A model generated the notes under the pieces. It had not been told where the DNA came from, did no database searches, and saw only the letters and a program-made list of their open reading frames with translations. The position numbers were made by a program, and so were the translations under genes. 64,000 nt of DNA, taken from assembly GCF_965138225.1 (NCBI RefSeq), contig NZ_CBCSAX010000010.1, one strand, 5' to 3'. Every line of letters begins with the position of its first letter. Position 1 is the stretch's first letter. Positions 34,621-43,429 of this stretch are shown one piece after another. Origin of the DNA: Helicobacter_D ganmani. Its GTDB lineage: Bacteria; Campylobacterota; Campylobacteria; Campylobacterales; Helicobacteraceae.

Positions 34621-36024
34621 CTACAAAAACCAACGCCAATAAAGCATACCAAAAATAATAATTAGCACGATTCCAGCCAAACTTAAAAGAATCCCAAACC
34701 GAAACATATCCCAAACTTTTACCCCACCCTTGCTAAAAACTATTGCATTAGGAGGAGTAGAAATGGGAAACATAAAGGAAAATCCCACACAAATGGTGGC
34801 AATGAGCATCACCAAACTTTGCATTTGCAGGTCTAAAAAGTCTTTTGTGGAAGCAAAAATCGCAGAAAGCAGAATCGCAATCAACGCCGTAGAACTAATA
34901 AACATCGTCAAACACAAAACCAACAAACACACGCAGAGCAAAAAAACCAAAAGAGGTAGAGAGCCAAAATATTCAAAAACAGGTTTGAAAGCATCTCCTA
35001 ATTGCATTTTTGCAATTGCCATAGCAATACAAAATCCAGCACCAAACAAAAACATCACTTCAAAGGGAACTGCCTTAGAATCCTCCCAACGCAAACAACC
35101 AATTTTTGGAACAAACATCAAAAGCCCAAAACTAAGCAAAAGGATATTTTCATTAAACCCCAGCCCGCTATAAATTGGCTTAATTGGGGAATTCAATAAA
35201 AGCAACAAGAGTAAAACGCCGATTAAAAACATCAACTTTTTATGCTCAAAAGTTATTTTAATCTCCTCAAATGCGTCAATTTTCAGCTCCTCACTTCCAA
35301 GATTCCAAGAAAGAATCTTAATCATCACATAAAGCATACATAAAGTCAAAGGCAACATCATAAAAATCCAAGTCGCAAACCCAATGCTTTCAAAGTGTAT
35401 CGTCTCTAAAAAGCCTAAAAAGATAAGATTTGGTGGTGTGCCAATCGGCGTTGTGATTCCGCTAATACTCGCCCCAAAAGCAACAGCAAGCAAGAATCTG
35501 CTTTTTAAAGCCTCATCTTGTGTGATAGAAAAAGCAATGGGGATTAGCAAAAGTGCCACCGTGGAATTAGACAACACGCTACCAAGTGCTACGCTAGCCA
35601 CTCCAAGCGCAGTTAAAACTCCTTTGGGAGTTGCAGGAAAATAGCTTAAAAATTTCTTTGCGATGATTTTATGCAAGCCAATCTTTTCTACACCAATAGC
35701 AAGCATAAATCCACCCAAAAACAAGAAAATGATAGGGTTTGCATAGTTACTCGTTGCACTTTTTACATCTAAGATTCCAAAAGCCGGAAACAAAATAATG
35801 GGCAACAAAGAAACAATGCCTAGAGGCAAAGACTCATTAATCCATAAGGTAATAAGCAAAAATAAAATCCCAATAAACGCCCCCACCTCAAAAGAAGCTG
35901 CAAAGTAATAAATACTCAAAAAACCTGCCAAAAAAGCACAAAAAATCGCCAAACTCAAGCCCGATAAAACCTGAAAATTCGTTTTAAATCTTAGTTTTTT
36001 GTGCAGTCTCACCCTTAATTTCAT
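34621..36024 (-). CDS. DASS/SLC13-family anion (dicarboxylate or sulfate) symporter
   Basis: 467 residues with about eleven membrane helices. Family signatures: ITLWINESLPLG near the start, SNSTVALLLIPIAFS and GITTPIGTPPNLIFLGF (the SNT and TPxGTPPN hairpin motifs that bind sodium and substrate), and a second set near the C-terminus (ISSTALIAILLSAI, FPISTPPNAIVF). DASS proteins import di- or tricarboxylates, phosphate or sulfate with sodium. The substrate cannot be assigned. No adjacent metabolic gene gives a hint. Confidence 0.88.
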   Translation of the reverse strand: MKLRVRLHKKLRFKTNFQVLSGLSLAIFCAFLAGFLSIYYFAASFEVGAFIGILFLLITLWINESLPLGIVSLLPIILFPAFGILDVKSATSNYANPIIFLFLGGFMLAIGVEKIGLHKIIAKKFLSYFPATPKGVLTALGVASVALGSVLSNSTVALLLIPIAFSITQDEALKSRFLLAVAFGASISGITTPIGTPPNLIFLGFLETIHFESIGFATWIFMMLPLTLCMLYVMIKILSWNLGSEELKIDAFEEIKITFEHKKLMFLIGVLLLLLLLNSPIKPIYSGLGFNENILLLSFGLLMFVPKIGCLRWEDSKAVPFEVMFLFGAGFCIAMAIAKMQLGDAFKPVFEYFGSLPLLVFLLCVCLLVLCLTMFISSTALIAILLSAIFASTKDFLDLQMQSLVMLIATICVGFSFMFPISTPPNAIVFSKGGVKVWDMFRFGILLSLAGIVLIIIFGMLYWRWFL

Positions 36025-36070
36025 TGAAAACCTTTTATGTGTCGATTAGGTAAAATTGTAACATACAATG

Positions 36071-37504
36071 CTAGTTTAATTCTCCCTCCAATTGAGACAT
36101 CTCCTTTAAAACTAAATTCAAACCTGCACGAATCTCTTTCATTAATTCTTTTGGGCTTGGTAGATTCTCCAAATCCTCTAAACTCTCATCTTTTAGCCAA
36201 AAAATATCTAAATTCATCTTGTTGCGCTTCTTAATCTCCCCAATGTCAAACGAGCGAAATCGCTCACTCTCCTTGCGATTTTCCATTGCCCCCACACAAA
36301 AACTTGCTTCAAACTCCCTTAAATGCTCTGCACTTAAAGGACTTGTTACAAGGCTTAAATTCATATTCGTGCGCATATCATACACCCATACTTTTTGTGT
36401 GGAATCCTCACTTGTTGCCACTTTGTCAAAAAATAGCACATTTGCTTTCACCCCTTGCGCGTAAAAAATCCCTGTGGGCAGTCGCAAAATCGTATGCAGA
36501 TTGAAATCCTCTAAAAGCTTTTTACGCACTTTCTCTCCTGCTCCTGCTTCAAACAGCACATTATCGGGTAACACGACTGCCGCTTTACCCCCGATTTTTA
36601 AAAGATTCATAATGTGTTGCAAGAAATTGAGCTGTTTATTAGAAGTCGTGGCGAAAAAATCCTCTCTGTTGTATTCGTCCTTTTGGCTTTTCACCTTGCC
36701 ATTTTCGGCTAAAATCTTAGTCGCCGACTTCTTGCCAAAGGGCGGATTGGTTAGCACCCTATCAAACCGCCGATTGCCTAACTCACTTAGAGAATCCCCG
36801 ATTTCTATAATGCCTCCCTCGCCCCCGATTCCGTGCAGATATAGATTCATCGCGCACAAAGACGCCACTAAGGGCGTGATGTCCTTGCCACAAAGCCTCT
36901 CATTTCGTAAGCATTTGAGCTCCTCTTTGTCTTTCGTCTGTGCTTTCATCACCTCATACGCACTTAGCAAAAATCCACCCGTCCCACACGCAGGGTCGCA
37001 CACCTCCATATTGGGCTTTAGCTCCATTAACCCCACGATAGAATCTATCAGCACTCTAGGAGTGAAATACTGCCCCGCTCCCGCCTTTGTCTCTGTGGCG
37101 TTTTTGGCAAGTAGTCCCTCATAAATCGCACCTTTGACATCTACATTCAAGCCTAGCCAAGTCTCACTATCCATAAGCACAAAAAGCTTTTTGAGATTTG
37201 CAGGCTCTTTGATTTTGTTTTGCGCATCATTATAGATAAGCCCTATTACGCCCTCACTCTTTGCAAGTTGTGCTAACGCGGCATCATACGCACTCTCTAG
37301 CTCCAACCCATCTAAGCGTATCAATCTCTCCCATTTGCAGCTTGTAGGGATTTTGCTACTCTCTCCGATACTCTCCCGCTCACTTTCCATTTTCAAAAAC
37401 AGCAGATAGCTTAACTGCGCGACATACTCGGTATAACTCACGCCACTATCACGCAAAATCGTTGCGAAATTCCACACCTTTGCGACAATCGCCTTTTCAC
37501 TCAT
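36071..37504 (-). CDS. hsdM: Type I restriction-modification methyltransferase HsdM
   Basis: 477 residues, N6-adenine methyltransferase of a type I system. N-terminal HsdM helical domain (1-125), GQYFTPR at 144-150, AdoMet loop DPACGTGGF at 170-178, catalytic NPPF at 253-256, and a C-terminal helical region that docks HsdS. It is the last gene of the minus-strand type I cluster and follows mazF by 12 bases. It should be functional if a working HsdS is available; hsdS here lacks its 5' end. Confidence 0.95.
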   Translation of the reverse strand: MSEKAIVAKVWNFATILRDSGVSYTEYVAQLSYLLFLKMESERESIGESSKIPTSCKWERLIRLDGLELESAYDAALAQLAKSEGVIGLIYNDAQNKIKEPANLKKLFVLMDSETWLGLNVDVKGAIYEGLLAKNATETKAGAGQYFTPRVLIDSIVGLMELKPNMEVCDPACGTGGFLLSAYEVMKAQTKDKEELKCLRNERLCGKDITPLVASLCAMNLYLHGIGGEGGIIEIGDSLSELGNRRFDRVLTNPPFGKKSATKILAENGKVKSQKDEYNREDFFATTSNKQLNFLQHIMNLLKIGGKAAVVLPDNVLFEAGAGEKVRKKLLEDFNLHTILRLPTGIFYAQGVKANVLFFDKVATSEDSTQKVWVYDMRTNMNLSLVTSPLSAEHLREFEASFCVGAMENRKESERFRSFDIGEIKKRNKMNLDIFWLKDESLEDLENLPSPKELMKEIRAGLNLVLKEMSQLEGELN

Positions 37505-37516
37505 TTTTGCCCTTTT

Positions 37517-37852
37517 TTAAATCCCAAGCAACAAAGCAAGATTGCATTTTACTTGCTCTAGCACTTCCTTTTCACACTGCTTTATAAAGTTCGCTCCCCT
37601 CGCCTTAAAATCTACATTTCTTAGCTGGTCGCTTAAAATCACTCCCTCTTTATCTCCAACCGCACAAGGCACTTCAAAAGGATAGCCTTTTATTTTGCTC
37701 GTAAGAGGCACACAAAGGCACAAACCACTTTTTTGATTATATTCCTTTGGACTTAGGACAAGTGCTGGTCTTTTACCTCTTTGCTCGTGCCCGCTCTGCG
37801 GAGTGAAATCAAGCCAAATCAAATCACCACTTTGAGGCACATAGTTTGCCAT
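37517..37852 (-). CDS. mazF: MazF/PemK-family mRNA interferase toxin
   Basis: 111 residues from the ATG at 37852 that overlaps the mazE stop by one base (TAATG), with AAGGA just upstream; ATG at 37858 or 37885 would add 2 or 11 residues. MazF core: GDLIWLDFTPQSGHEQRGKRPALVLS (here broken after residue 20 for reading), then LCVPLTSKIKGYPFEV and LSDQLRNVDF, the standard RNA-cleaving SH3-like barrel with the conserved Arg and Ser/Thr. It probably cleaves single-stranded mRNA when free of MazE. Confidence 0.92.
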   Translation of the reverse strand: MANYVPQSGDLIWLDFTPQSGHEQRGKRPALVLSPKEYNQKSGLCLCVPLTSKIKGYPFEVPCAVGDKEGVILSDQLRNVDFKARGANFIKQCEKEVLEQVKCNLALLLGI

Positions 37853-38088
37853 TACCATTCCTTGCCTATTGTGTCGTTTTCCCAAACGCTGTCTATATTC
37901 AGATTCCTTTTATTCATCGCTTTGCATATTTGCTTTAAATCCTTTTGTTTTTCAATAATGAGCCTTTCATCTTGAATACTAAGTTTGAGCTTAGAATCTT
38001 GATTGAATCCCAAGTTTTCCAAAAAACTACTAGGAATACGCAAAGCTAATGAATTTCCCCATTTATTGAGTTTGACTTCACTTGTCAT
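37852..38088 (-). CDS. mazE: MazE-like AbrB-type antitoxin
   Basis: 78 residues. N-terminal swapped-hairpin DNA-binding domain with 'VKLNKWGNSLALRIPSSFL' (residues 5-23), then a disordered acidic/basic C-terminal tail (from about 50) that would wrap MazF. Preceded by AAGGAG. Antitoxin-first order and one-base overlap with mazF are typical. It lies between hsdS and hsdM inside the type I cluster. Confidence 0.92.
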   Translation of the reverse strand: MTSEVKLNKWGNSLALRIPSSFLENLGFNQDSKLKLSIQDERLIIEKQKDLKQICKAMNKRNLNIDSVWENDTIGKEW

Positions 38089-38100
38089 ACTTTCTCCTTA

Positions 38101-38122
38101 TATCATTGTTGATACAATTATA
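38101..38122 (-). promoter_or_regulatory. Candidate mazEF promoter and operator
   Basis: TATAAT (minus strand, 38117-38122) followed by the palindrome TATCA-TTGT-TGATA (38101-38114), which would overlap the transcription start 13 bases before the mazE ATG. This fits autoregulation by the MazE or MazEF complex. Confidence 0.5.
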
Positions 38123-38295
38123 CATTATAATTTCTTAAATGATTCAAGCTTGTGTTGCTTTACACCAGCTCACCCTTAAAGGCTTGGTTTAAAAGTGAGG
38201 ATTTGAGCCTTTGTAGATTTTCTAGGCTTGCATTCACAAACTGCGCTAAATTGTCTAAATGAGTGAATTTGGATTCTAAAATTTGCACGATTTGA

Positions 38296-38323
38296 TTTTG
38301 GGTTGCAAGGGGTGGGAGAGGGA
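38296..38323. repeat. Direct repeat within hsdS, copy 1
   Basis: 28 bases identical to 39001-39028 except that the second copy has an N where this has A. Both encode the PPLATQ start of the conserved helices after each recognition domain, 705 bases apart. Such repeats allow domain shuffling and disturb assembly. Confidence 0.8.
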
Positions 38324-39000
38324 TAGGAAGTTTTGAAAAACTTGCAGCGGAAATTTCTTTAAAGGTCGTCCCACTTGCAACACTTTCTGCCAATCTTTTA
38401 GAATGCAATAAAAAATAATAAATATATTCACTGCTCACATTGCCATTAGGGATTAAATTCTTAAACCCTTGATTTGTGCATAAAGCATTTGAAGCAATCG
38501 CAACATACCCAATCGGCGCTCTTGATGAAAAAAGAATAGAATTTGGGGGCAAAAGTCTAGCCGATGAGTTTTTTAAACCTTGTTCGCTAAGGTTTCTTTT
38601 TCCTTTTGAAATATATTTTTCTTTATAACCCGATAAATCTGCGGGTGTAATCCAAGCAATTTCTCCATCAAAATTATCTTTGTTGCTTGTGGAGGGAGTG
38701 CCACCTGAAATAACCTTGCCTATCTCACCAAGTGTTTTGACTTCCCAACCTTGCGGAATTTCTGTTTTTATGAGAGGGTGGAGAGGCTCAAATGGCAAAG
38801 TCTCTCCCTCCTCTCCAACAACGCGCTTTTTTAAAGTTTGCACTTTGTGCGATTGATTTTGAGATTCTGTGAGCTTGCCACTAAAGGCGCAGTGGAGCAA
38901 GGAGGATTTAAGGCGCGGAATGTTTGTTTGCACTGCTTTTAGATGATGCACTGCCTCATCAATATGTGCAAAGGAATTTTCTAGCTTCTCTACGATGAGT

Positions 39001-39028
39001 TTTTGGGTTGCAAGGGGTGGGAGNGGGA
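39001..39028. repeat. Direct repeat within hsdS, copy 2, with ambiguous base
   Basis: Second copy of the repeat at 38296-38323. The N at 39024 may reflect mixed reads from the two copies or from cells with rearranged hsdS. Confidence 0.8.
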
Positions 39029-39378
39029 TTTTCTCTTTTTTATAATCTCTAAAATAAATATGTGGAATCGCTGAACCGCTTATGTATTGGTTAAAATTGA
39101 TTGTATGCAAAAAATGATATAAATATTTTAAATTCAAATTTTTATTTGCTTGTATGTAAGCCATTGTCCCTATTAAAGATGATTTTTCAGGCAATAGAAA
39201 GATTCTGCCTACTCCCGCGCCATCTTTGACGATACCCAAACTTTCATTTTCTATGGTGTAGAAATCAATAGTTTTTAAAAGTCCTTTCGCCCCATAGATT
39301 GGATATTTCCCTGTATTATTTTCAATACTGCTTAAAACAATTTTTAGGGAGATTGTGGAAGTTATTCAAACAACAACC

Positions 39379-39837
39379 TTATCTTTTTTTATATTGCTGC
39401 GCTAGAGTAAGCAAATCCAATATTTCTCCACGCTCACTAACTTTAACTGGGTATGTGGAATAAACAAGATTAATAAAATCTGTCCAATTTAGTTTATCAG
39501 TTAATTTTATAATCATATCCAAAACCTCTTTTTCTTTTTGATTAGGATTGGTAAAATTTAAATTTTTTTTCATTGCAACTATATACTTTAAATCTCCATA
39601 GTAAGTGGTAACTTCTTTAATTTCAAAGCGTTGCAATGAATCATTAGAAATAGAATTTTCTATATCATCGACATAAGGTCCATAATGATTAAATTTCCAA
39701 ACAATATTTGATATTTGTTTGCCATAATTCAATGAATATTTCCAATCTGCTAAATAAATAAGTTTATTTAATCGTCCTTTAGATAATTGAGTTTTACTAT
39801 TTTTAACAAAATAAGCAACAATATCTAATATTTCCAT
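39379..39837 (-). CDS. Panacea-domain (SocA-like, DUF4065) protein, candidate antitoxin PanA
   Basis: 152 residues. The core 'GRLNKLIYLADWKYSLNYGK' (20-39) followed by WKFNHYGPYVDDIENSI is the Panacea signature (KLnKLlYfaD ... YGP). Panacea proteins are known as hyperpromiscuous antitoxins that neutralise unrelated toxins encoded next to them. The start overlaps the stop of the upstream membrane-protein gene by one base (TAATG), the toxin-then-antitoxin order often seen for panAT. DNA is AT-richer than the flanking hsd genes. Role here inferred from motif and context. Confidence 0.78.
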   Translation of the reverse strand: MEILDIVAYFVKNSKTQLSKGRLNKLIYLADWKYSLNYGKQISNIVWKFNHYGPYVDDIENSISNDSLQRFEIKEVTTYYGDLKYIVAMKKNLNFTNPNQKEKEVLDMIIKLTDKLNWTDFINLVYSTYPVKVSERGEILDLLTLAQQYKKR

Positions 39838-40565
39838 TATAACCCCTTTTCTGTCAAGTCAATTTCGCTAGGTAACACATTTGGATTGATTTTCATTTGT
39901 ATTATTTTTTCTTGTAACTTTATGACCTCTTCTTTTAACTTTTTCCTTTCATTCTTGTTATTAAATTTATTTTGTTTCATAGTTTGAGCAATTACAACCC
40001 CGATTTTTATACCCTTATTTTCAATATAAACACCATACATATCGTTACTTAGCATTTTAACTTTATAGTGAAATAAATTAAACCATTTATGCTTTATGGG
40101 TTGTGGATTATTGCGATGATTCTCTTCATTTATTACTGCAAATACATATTCTTTTGGATTATCTATTATATATCTACCTATTTGATTATATTTTGGGCTT
40201 TTTGAATATCTTCCAACAGAATAGAAAGCATTTTGAGAAGATGAATATAAAAACAAAGTAAGCCTCTCGCTCTCTGTATAATTTAAAGTATTTGAAATTA
40301 ACTTTAGCTCATCATCAAAATATCCGCTGATAAAACTTCTGTAAGCATTCACTAACTTAGATAATTTTTTATATTTAATAATTTTATATTGGTTATATGC
40401 TTCAGCTATCAATGCTATCAATAAAACCGCCAATAAAACTAAATTAATCAAATCCAACAACTTATTATTTTCAAAAATATTTTGTATTTTATTTTGGAAT
40501 ACTCCAAAATAAATAGGAATTCCAAGAATACAAATTTTTACAAATATTATCCAAAATAACTTCAA
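39837..40565 (-). CDS. Two-helix membrane protein with GAF-like domain, candidate Panacea-linked toxin
   Basis: 242 residues. Two N-terminal membrane helices (about 3-24 and 36-54), then a cytoplasmic domain (60-205) whose pattern 'SERLTLFLYSSSQNAFYSVG', RYSKSPKYNQIGR and a hydrophobic strand set looks like a GAF domain, then a charged coiled C-terminus. It starts at 40565 as TTG, preceded by AAAGGA, and overlaps the Panacea gene by one base. Membrane-active toxins are one known PanT class. I cannot name the family; it might instead be a sensor. Confidence 0.6.
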   Translation of the reverse strand: MKLFWIIFVKICILGIPIYFGVFQNKIQNIFENNKLLDLINLVLLAVLLIALIAEAYNQYKIIKYKKLSKLVNAYRSFISGYFDDELKLISNTLNYTESERLTLFLYSSSQNAFYSVGRYSKSPKYNQIGRYIIDNPKEYVFAVINEENHRNNPQPIKHKWFNLFHYKVKMLSNDMYGVYIENKGIKIGVVIAQTMKQNKFNNKNERKKLKEEVIKLQEKIIQMKINPNVLPSEIDLTEKGL

Positions 40566-40599
40566 AATATTTATCCTTTTATTTTATTATATTGCTTGA

Positions 40600-40605
40600 A
40601 TTATA
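40600..40605 (-). promoter_or_regulatory. Candidate -10 element for the Panacea pair
   Basis: Reads TGGTATAAT on the minus strand (an extended -10), 35 bases before the TTG start, inside the short gap after hsdR. It suggests the pair can be transcribed independently of hsdR. Confidence 0.45.
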
Positions 40606-40621
40606 CCAAAATCCATTCTCT

Positions 40622-43351
40622 TTACCCCACCAATGCCAAACTTAGCTCCTCCACAAGACTAGGCAAAGAATCGTTAAAAATCGCTTTTGCCCTATAAATC
40701 CCGCCTAAGTCCGCGCAAATCTCTTGAATATCCTTGATTTCTGCACAGCCATTTGCGATAATGTATTCTTTGATAAGCTCCAAAAATGCCTCTTGCTCGG
40801 GGCTAAATGCAATGCCCTTTTTCTTACATCGCCCACGCCACAGATTATAACGCGCATTCGCCCCAATCGCAAAATCTTGCAGTTCATTATCCATTTTGAG
40901 CGCATAACGCACAAGGGAGATGAGGTTGGTTAGGTTTTTGCTAGGATTCTTACTCACTTTGCCCTTATCGCGCAGTTTATACGCATTCCATAAGCTTGGA
41001 ATATCCATAGAATCCTGCTTAAGCTTATGCGCTAACTCCTTAATTACCTCATAAGTTAGGTGGCGGTTTTTGTAATTTTGCGCATAGATAATGCTTAGGG
41101 CGGTGATTTCATCTTTATGCTGTAAAATAAATTCATTAAATTGCGCGATGAGATTCTGCGCCTTTTGCGTGTCAAATTCTGCACTAAGCACAGAATCTTG
41201 CGAGATTTCATCAATATAGATTTTGCTCTTTTTTACCAACTCTAAAAGCAATTTGCAAAATGTGTCATTTGTGAAAATCTCTAGCGGGTTGTGCGCTATC
41301 TCTGCCCTCTCTAACGCTTGTAAGGAATCCGCAAATGTTAAAATCTCTTTTGCAAGTGTGCAAAGGCTTTTGTCAAAATTAAGTTCTTGCAAACTCGTAT
41401 TGTCCTCATCACTTAACTTTAGCTCTAAACGCGTAAGCCTTGAAGCAAGGCTTAAAAGCGTGTCTTTTTCATATTCACCTTTTGCCACACTCTCGCGCAC
41501 AAGTTGCAAAATCTCCTTTAGACTTAAGCGTTTCTTGCGCTCTAAGGGGCGCGAATCAATCTTTTGGCTTTCACTCACACCCACCGCGTCAATCACATAA
41601 AAACGCGTCTTGCAGTCCGCATTTGGCGTAACCGCCCTTAAATCGTCATTATGGATACTCCGCACCCCGCGCCCAACCATTTGCGCATAATAACTCGCCG
41701 ATTTGACATCACGCATAAAAATCAGCACTTCTAAGGGCTTAATGTCTGTGCCTGTGGCTATCATATCCACCGTAACCGCAATTCTAAACTTTTTGGAATG
41801 CCTAAAGGCATTGATAAGCTCGTGTGGGTTTTGATTGCCGATATTATAGGTGATTTTTTGCGCAAACTCATTGTCTGCGTTAAACACTTCTCGCGCAAGG
41901 CGCACGATTTCCTCTGCGTGATTATCATCTTTGGCAAAAATCAAAGTTTTGGCCAAGAAGCTTCGCTCACGTTCGGGAAAAAGTAGGTCAAAGACTTTGT
42001 CTCTATAAGTCTCTAAAATCGTGCGGATTTGGCTAGGAGCAAGCACAGAGCGGTCTAAATCTGCTTTGGAATATTCTAAATCCTCCTCTAAGCTCTCATA
42101 GCCGATTTTTCGCGTGTCTTTATCGCGGAATGGCACTTGAAATTCCGCATTTGCTTCAATAATACTTCCTTGCTCGCTAATGCGCGTTTTAATCCTAAAG
42201 ATTTCATAGCCCACATTGACTTTATCAAGAATGGATTTTTCTAAATCATATTGCGCCACAATATTTTGAGCGAAAAAGCCTAGAGTGTGTTTAGAGGGTG
42301 TCGCACTAAGCCCGATAAGAAACGCGTCAAAATACTCTAGCACTTGTCGCCACAGCCCATAAATGCTGCGGTGGCATTCATCAATGATGATAAAATCAAA
42401 GGTATCAATGCCAATTTGGGGATTATAGGCAACTTCTTTTGTTTCTTTATCCTCATTTTCAAAGGCGGAGTGTTCCTCCTCTGCGCTATCAAACTCACTC
42501 TCTCCACGCAAGATAGAATACAGCCGCTGAATTGTCGTAATCACGACTTTGGATTCTGTGGGAATGTGATTTGTCTCTAAATGCACCACATTATAAATCT
42601 CGCTAAAATTCCGCTTGTCTGCACTTGGGCTGAAATTATCAAATTCTTTTTTTGCTTGTTTGCCAAGATTGTTTCTATCCACAAGAAACAAAATGCGCTT
42701 TGCTTTTGCTATGCTTAGCAGACGATACGCAAAATTACAAGCGGTAAAGGTTTTGCCCGCACCTGTTGCCATTTGGATTAAGGCTCTTTGTTTGTTTTGT
42801 TTCAAAGATTTTTCTAAGCCCTCTATCGCGTCTTTTTGACAATCTCTTAGCTTTTTAGAATCTTGGCTGCTTAGTGCTGGGATTTGTTGAATTCTCTCAC
42901 GCAAAGAATTAGAGCTAAGTTTATCCAAAAGCTCTTTTGGCGTGTGAAAGGCAAAAATCCTCCTTGCGCGTGGGTTTGGTTCGCGTAAATCTGTAAAATA
43001 AATTTCACTCGCATTGCTGACATAAACAAAGGGCAACATACCTTGAAAAGAGGGAATATGCGCGGGGAGAGTATAAGCATAATTTTTGGCTTGATTTTCC
43101 GCCCCACTTAGAGACAAAGAAAATTTTTTCGCCTCTATCACTCCACACGCCTTGCCTTTGACAAAAAGCATATAATCTGCCTTTGTGTCATTTTCTAGGA
43201 TAAATTCTTTTATGGCGAGATTGCGTGCTGCATTGGGAGTGGAATCCCCTAAAGCGTAATCCTTAAAATCTCTTAACTCAAATCCCGCTAGTGATAAAAG
43301 CTTATCAATCTCTTCTCTTGCTTTTTGCTCTGGCTTTAAATCTTGTTCCAA
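40622..43351 (-). CDS. hsdR: Type I restriction endonuclease subunit HsdR
   Basis: 909 residues. PD-ExK nuclease at the N-terminus: Asp59 in KADYML and Glu73-Ala-Lys75 in VIEAKK. SF2 translocase: Walker A ATGAGKT at 195-201, DECHRSIYG (DEAD-box-type motif II), GLSATPSK (motif III), VTVDMIATGTDIKPLE (motif V) and MVGRGVR (motif VI), then the C-terminal HsdM-binding domain (EcoEI-R type). First gene of the locus. Divergent from the LprI-like gene across 78 bases. Confidence 0.95.
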   Translation of the reverse strand: MEQDLKPEQKAREEIDKLLSLAGFELRDFKDYALGDSTPNAARNLAIKEFILENDTKADYMLFVKGKACGVIEAKKFSLSLSGAENQAKNYAYTLPAHIPSFQGMLPFVYVSNASEIYFTDLREPNPRARRIFAFHTPKELLDKLSSNSLRERIQQIPALSSQDSKKLRDCQKDAIEGLEKSLKQNKQRALIQMATGAGKTFTACNFAYRLLSIAKAKRILFLVDRNNLGKQAKKEFDNFSPSADKRNFSEIYNVVHLETNHIPTESKVVITTIQRLYSILRGESEFDSAEEEHSAFENEDKETKEVAYNPQIGIDTFDFIIIDECHRSIYGLWRQVLEYFDAFLIGLSATPSKHTLGFFAQNIVAQYDLEKSILDKVNVGYEIFRIKTRISEQGSIIEANAEFQVPFRDKDTRKIGYESLEEDLEYSKADLDRSVLAPSQIRTILETYRDKVFDLLFPERERSFLAKTLIFAKDDNHAEEIVRLAREVFNADNEFAQKITYNIGNQNPHELINAFRHSKKFRIAVTVDMIATGTDIKPLEVLIFMRDVKSASYYAQMVGRGVRSIHNDDLRAVTPNADCKTRFYVIDAVGVSESQKIDSRPLERKKRLSLKEILQLVRESVAKGEYEKDTLLSLASRLTRLELKLSDEDNTSLQELNFDKSLCTLAKEILTFADSLQALERAEIAHNPLEIFTNDTFCKLLLELVKKSKIYIDEISQDSVLSAEFDTQKAQNLIAQFNEFILQHKDEITALSIIYAQNYKNRHLTYEVIKELAHKLKQDSMDIPSLWNAYKLRDKGKVSKNPSKNLTNLISLVRYALKMDNELQDFAIGANARYNLWRGRCKKKGIAFSPEQEAFLELIKEYIIANGCAEIKDIQEICADLGGIYRAKAIFNDSLPSLVEELSLALVG

Positions 43352-43429
43352 ACCTTGTCCTTTTTCTCTTTGCCTTATCGTATTTTACAATAAACTTGAA
43401 AGTTATGCGCAAGGAATCGTAACTATTTT

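Larger units (their letters stand above)
38160..39365 (-). pseudogene. hsdS: Type I specificity subunit HsdS, 5' end missing
   Basis: The frame is open from a TGA at 39366-39368 and has no ATG or GTG before the first recognition domain, only a TTG at 39237-39239. Upstream of that TTG it still encodes HsdS-like sequence (ENNTGKYPIYGAKG, FYTIENES), so HsdS begins further upstream and has lost its first tens of residues. Two target-recognition domains are visible: 1 (to about 39030) and 2 (about 38760 to 38330), each followed by a conserved LPPLATQ...IVEKLE / IVQILES helix. The upstream neighbour is the Panacea-like gene, whose stop is 11 bases away, so that module seems to have replaced the 5' end. 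One base is N (39024). Confidence 0.75.
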
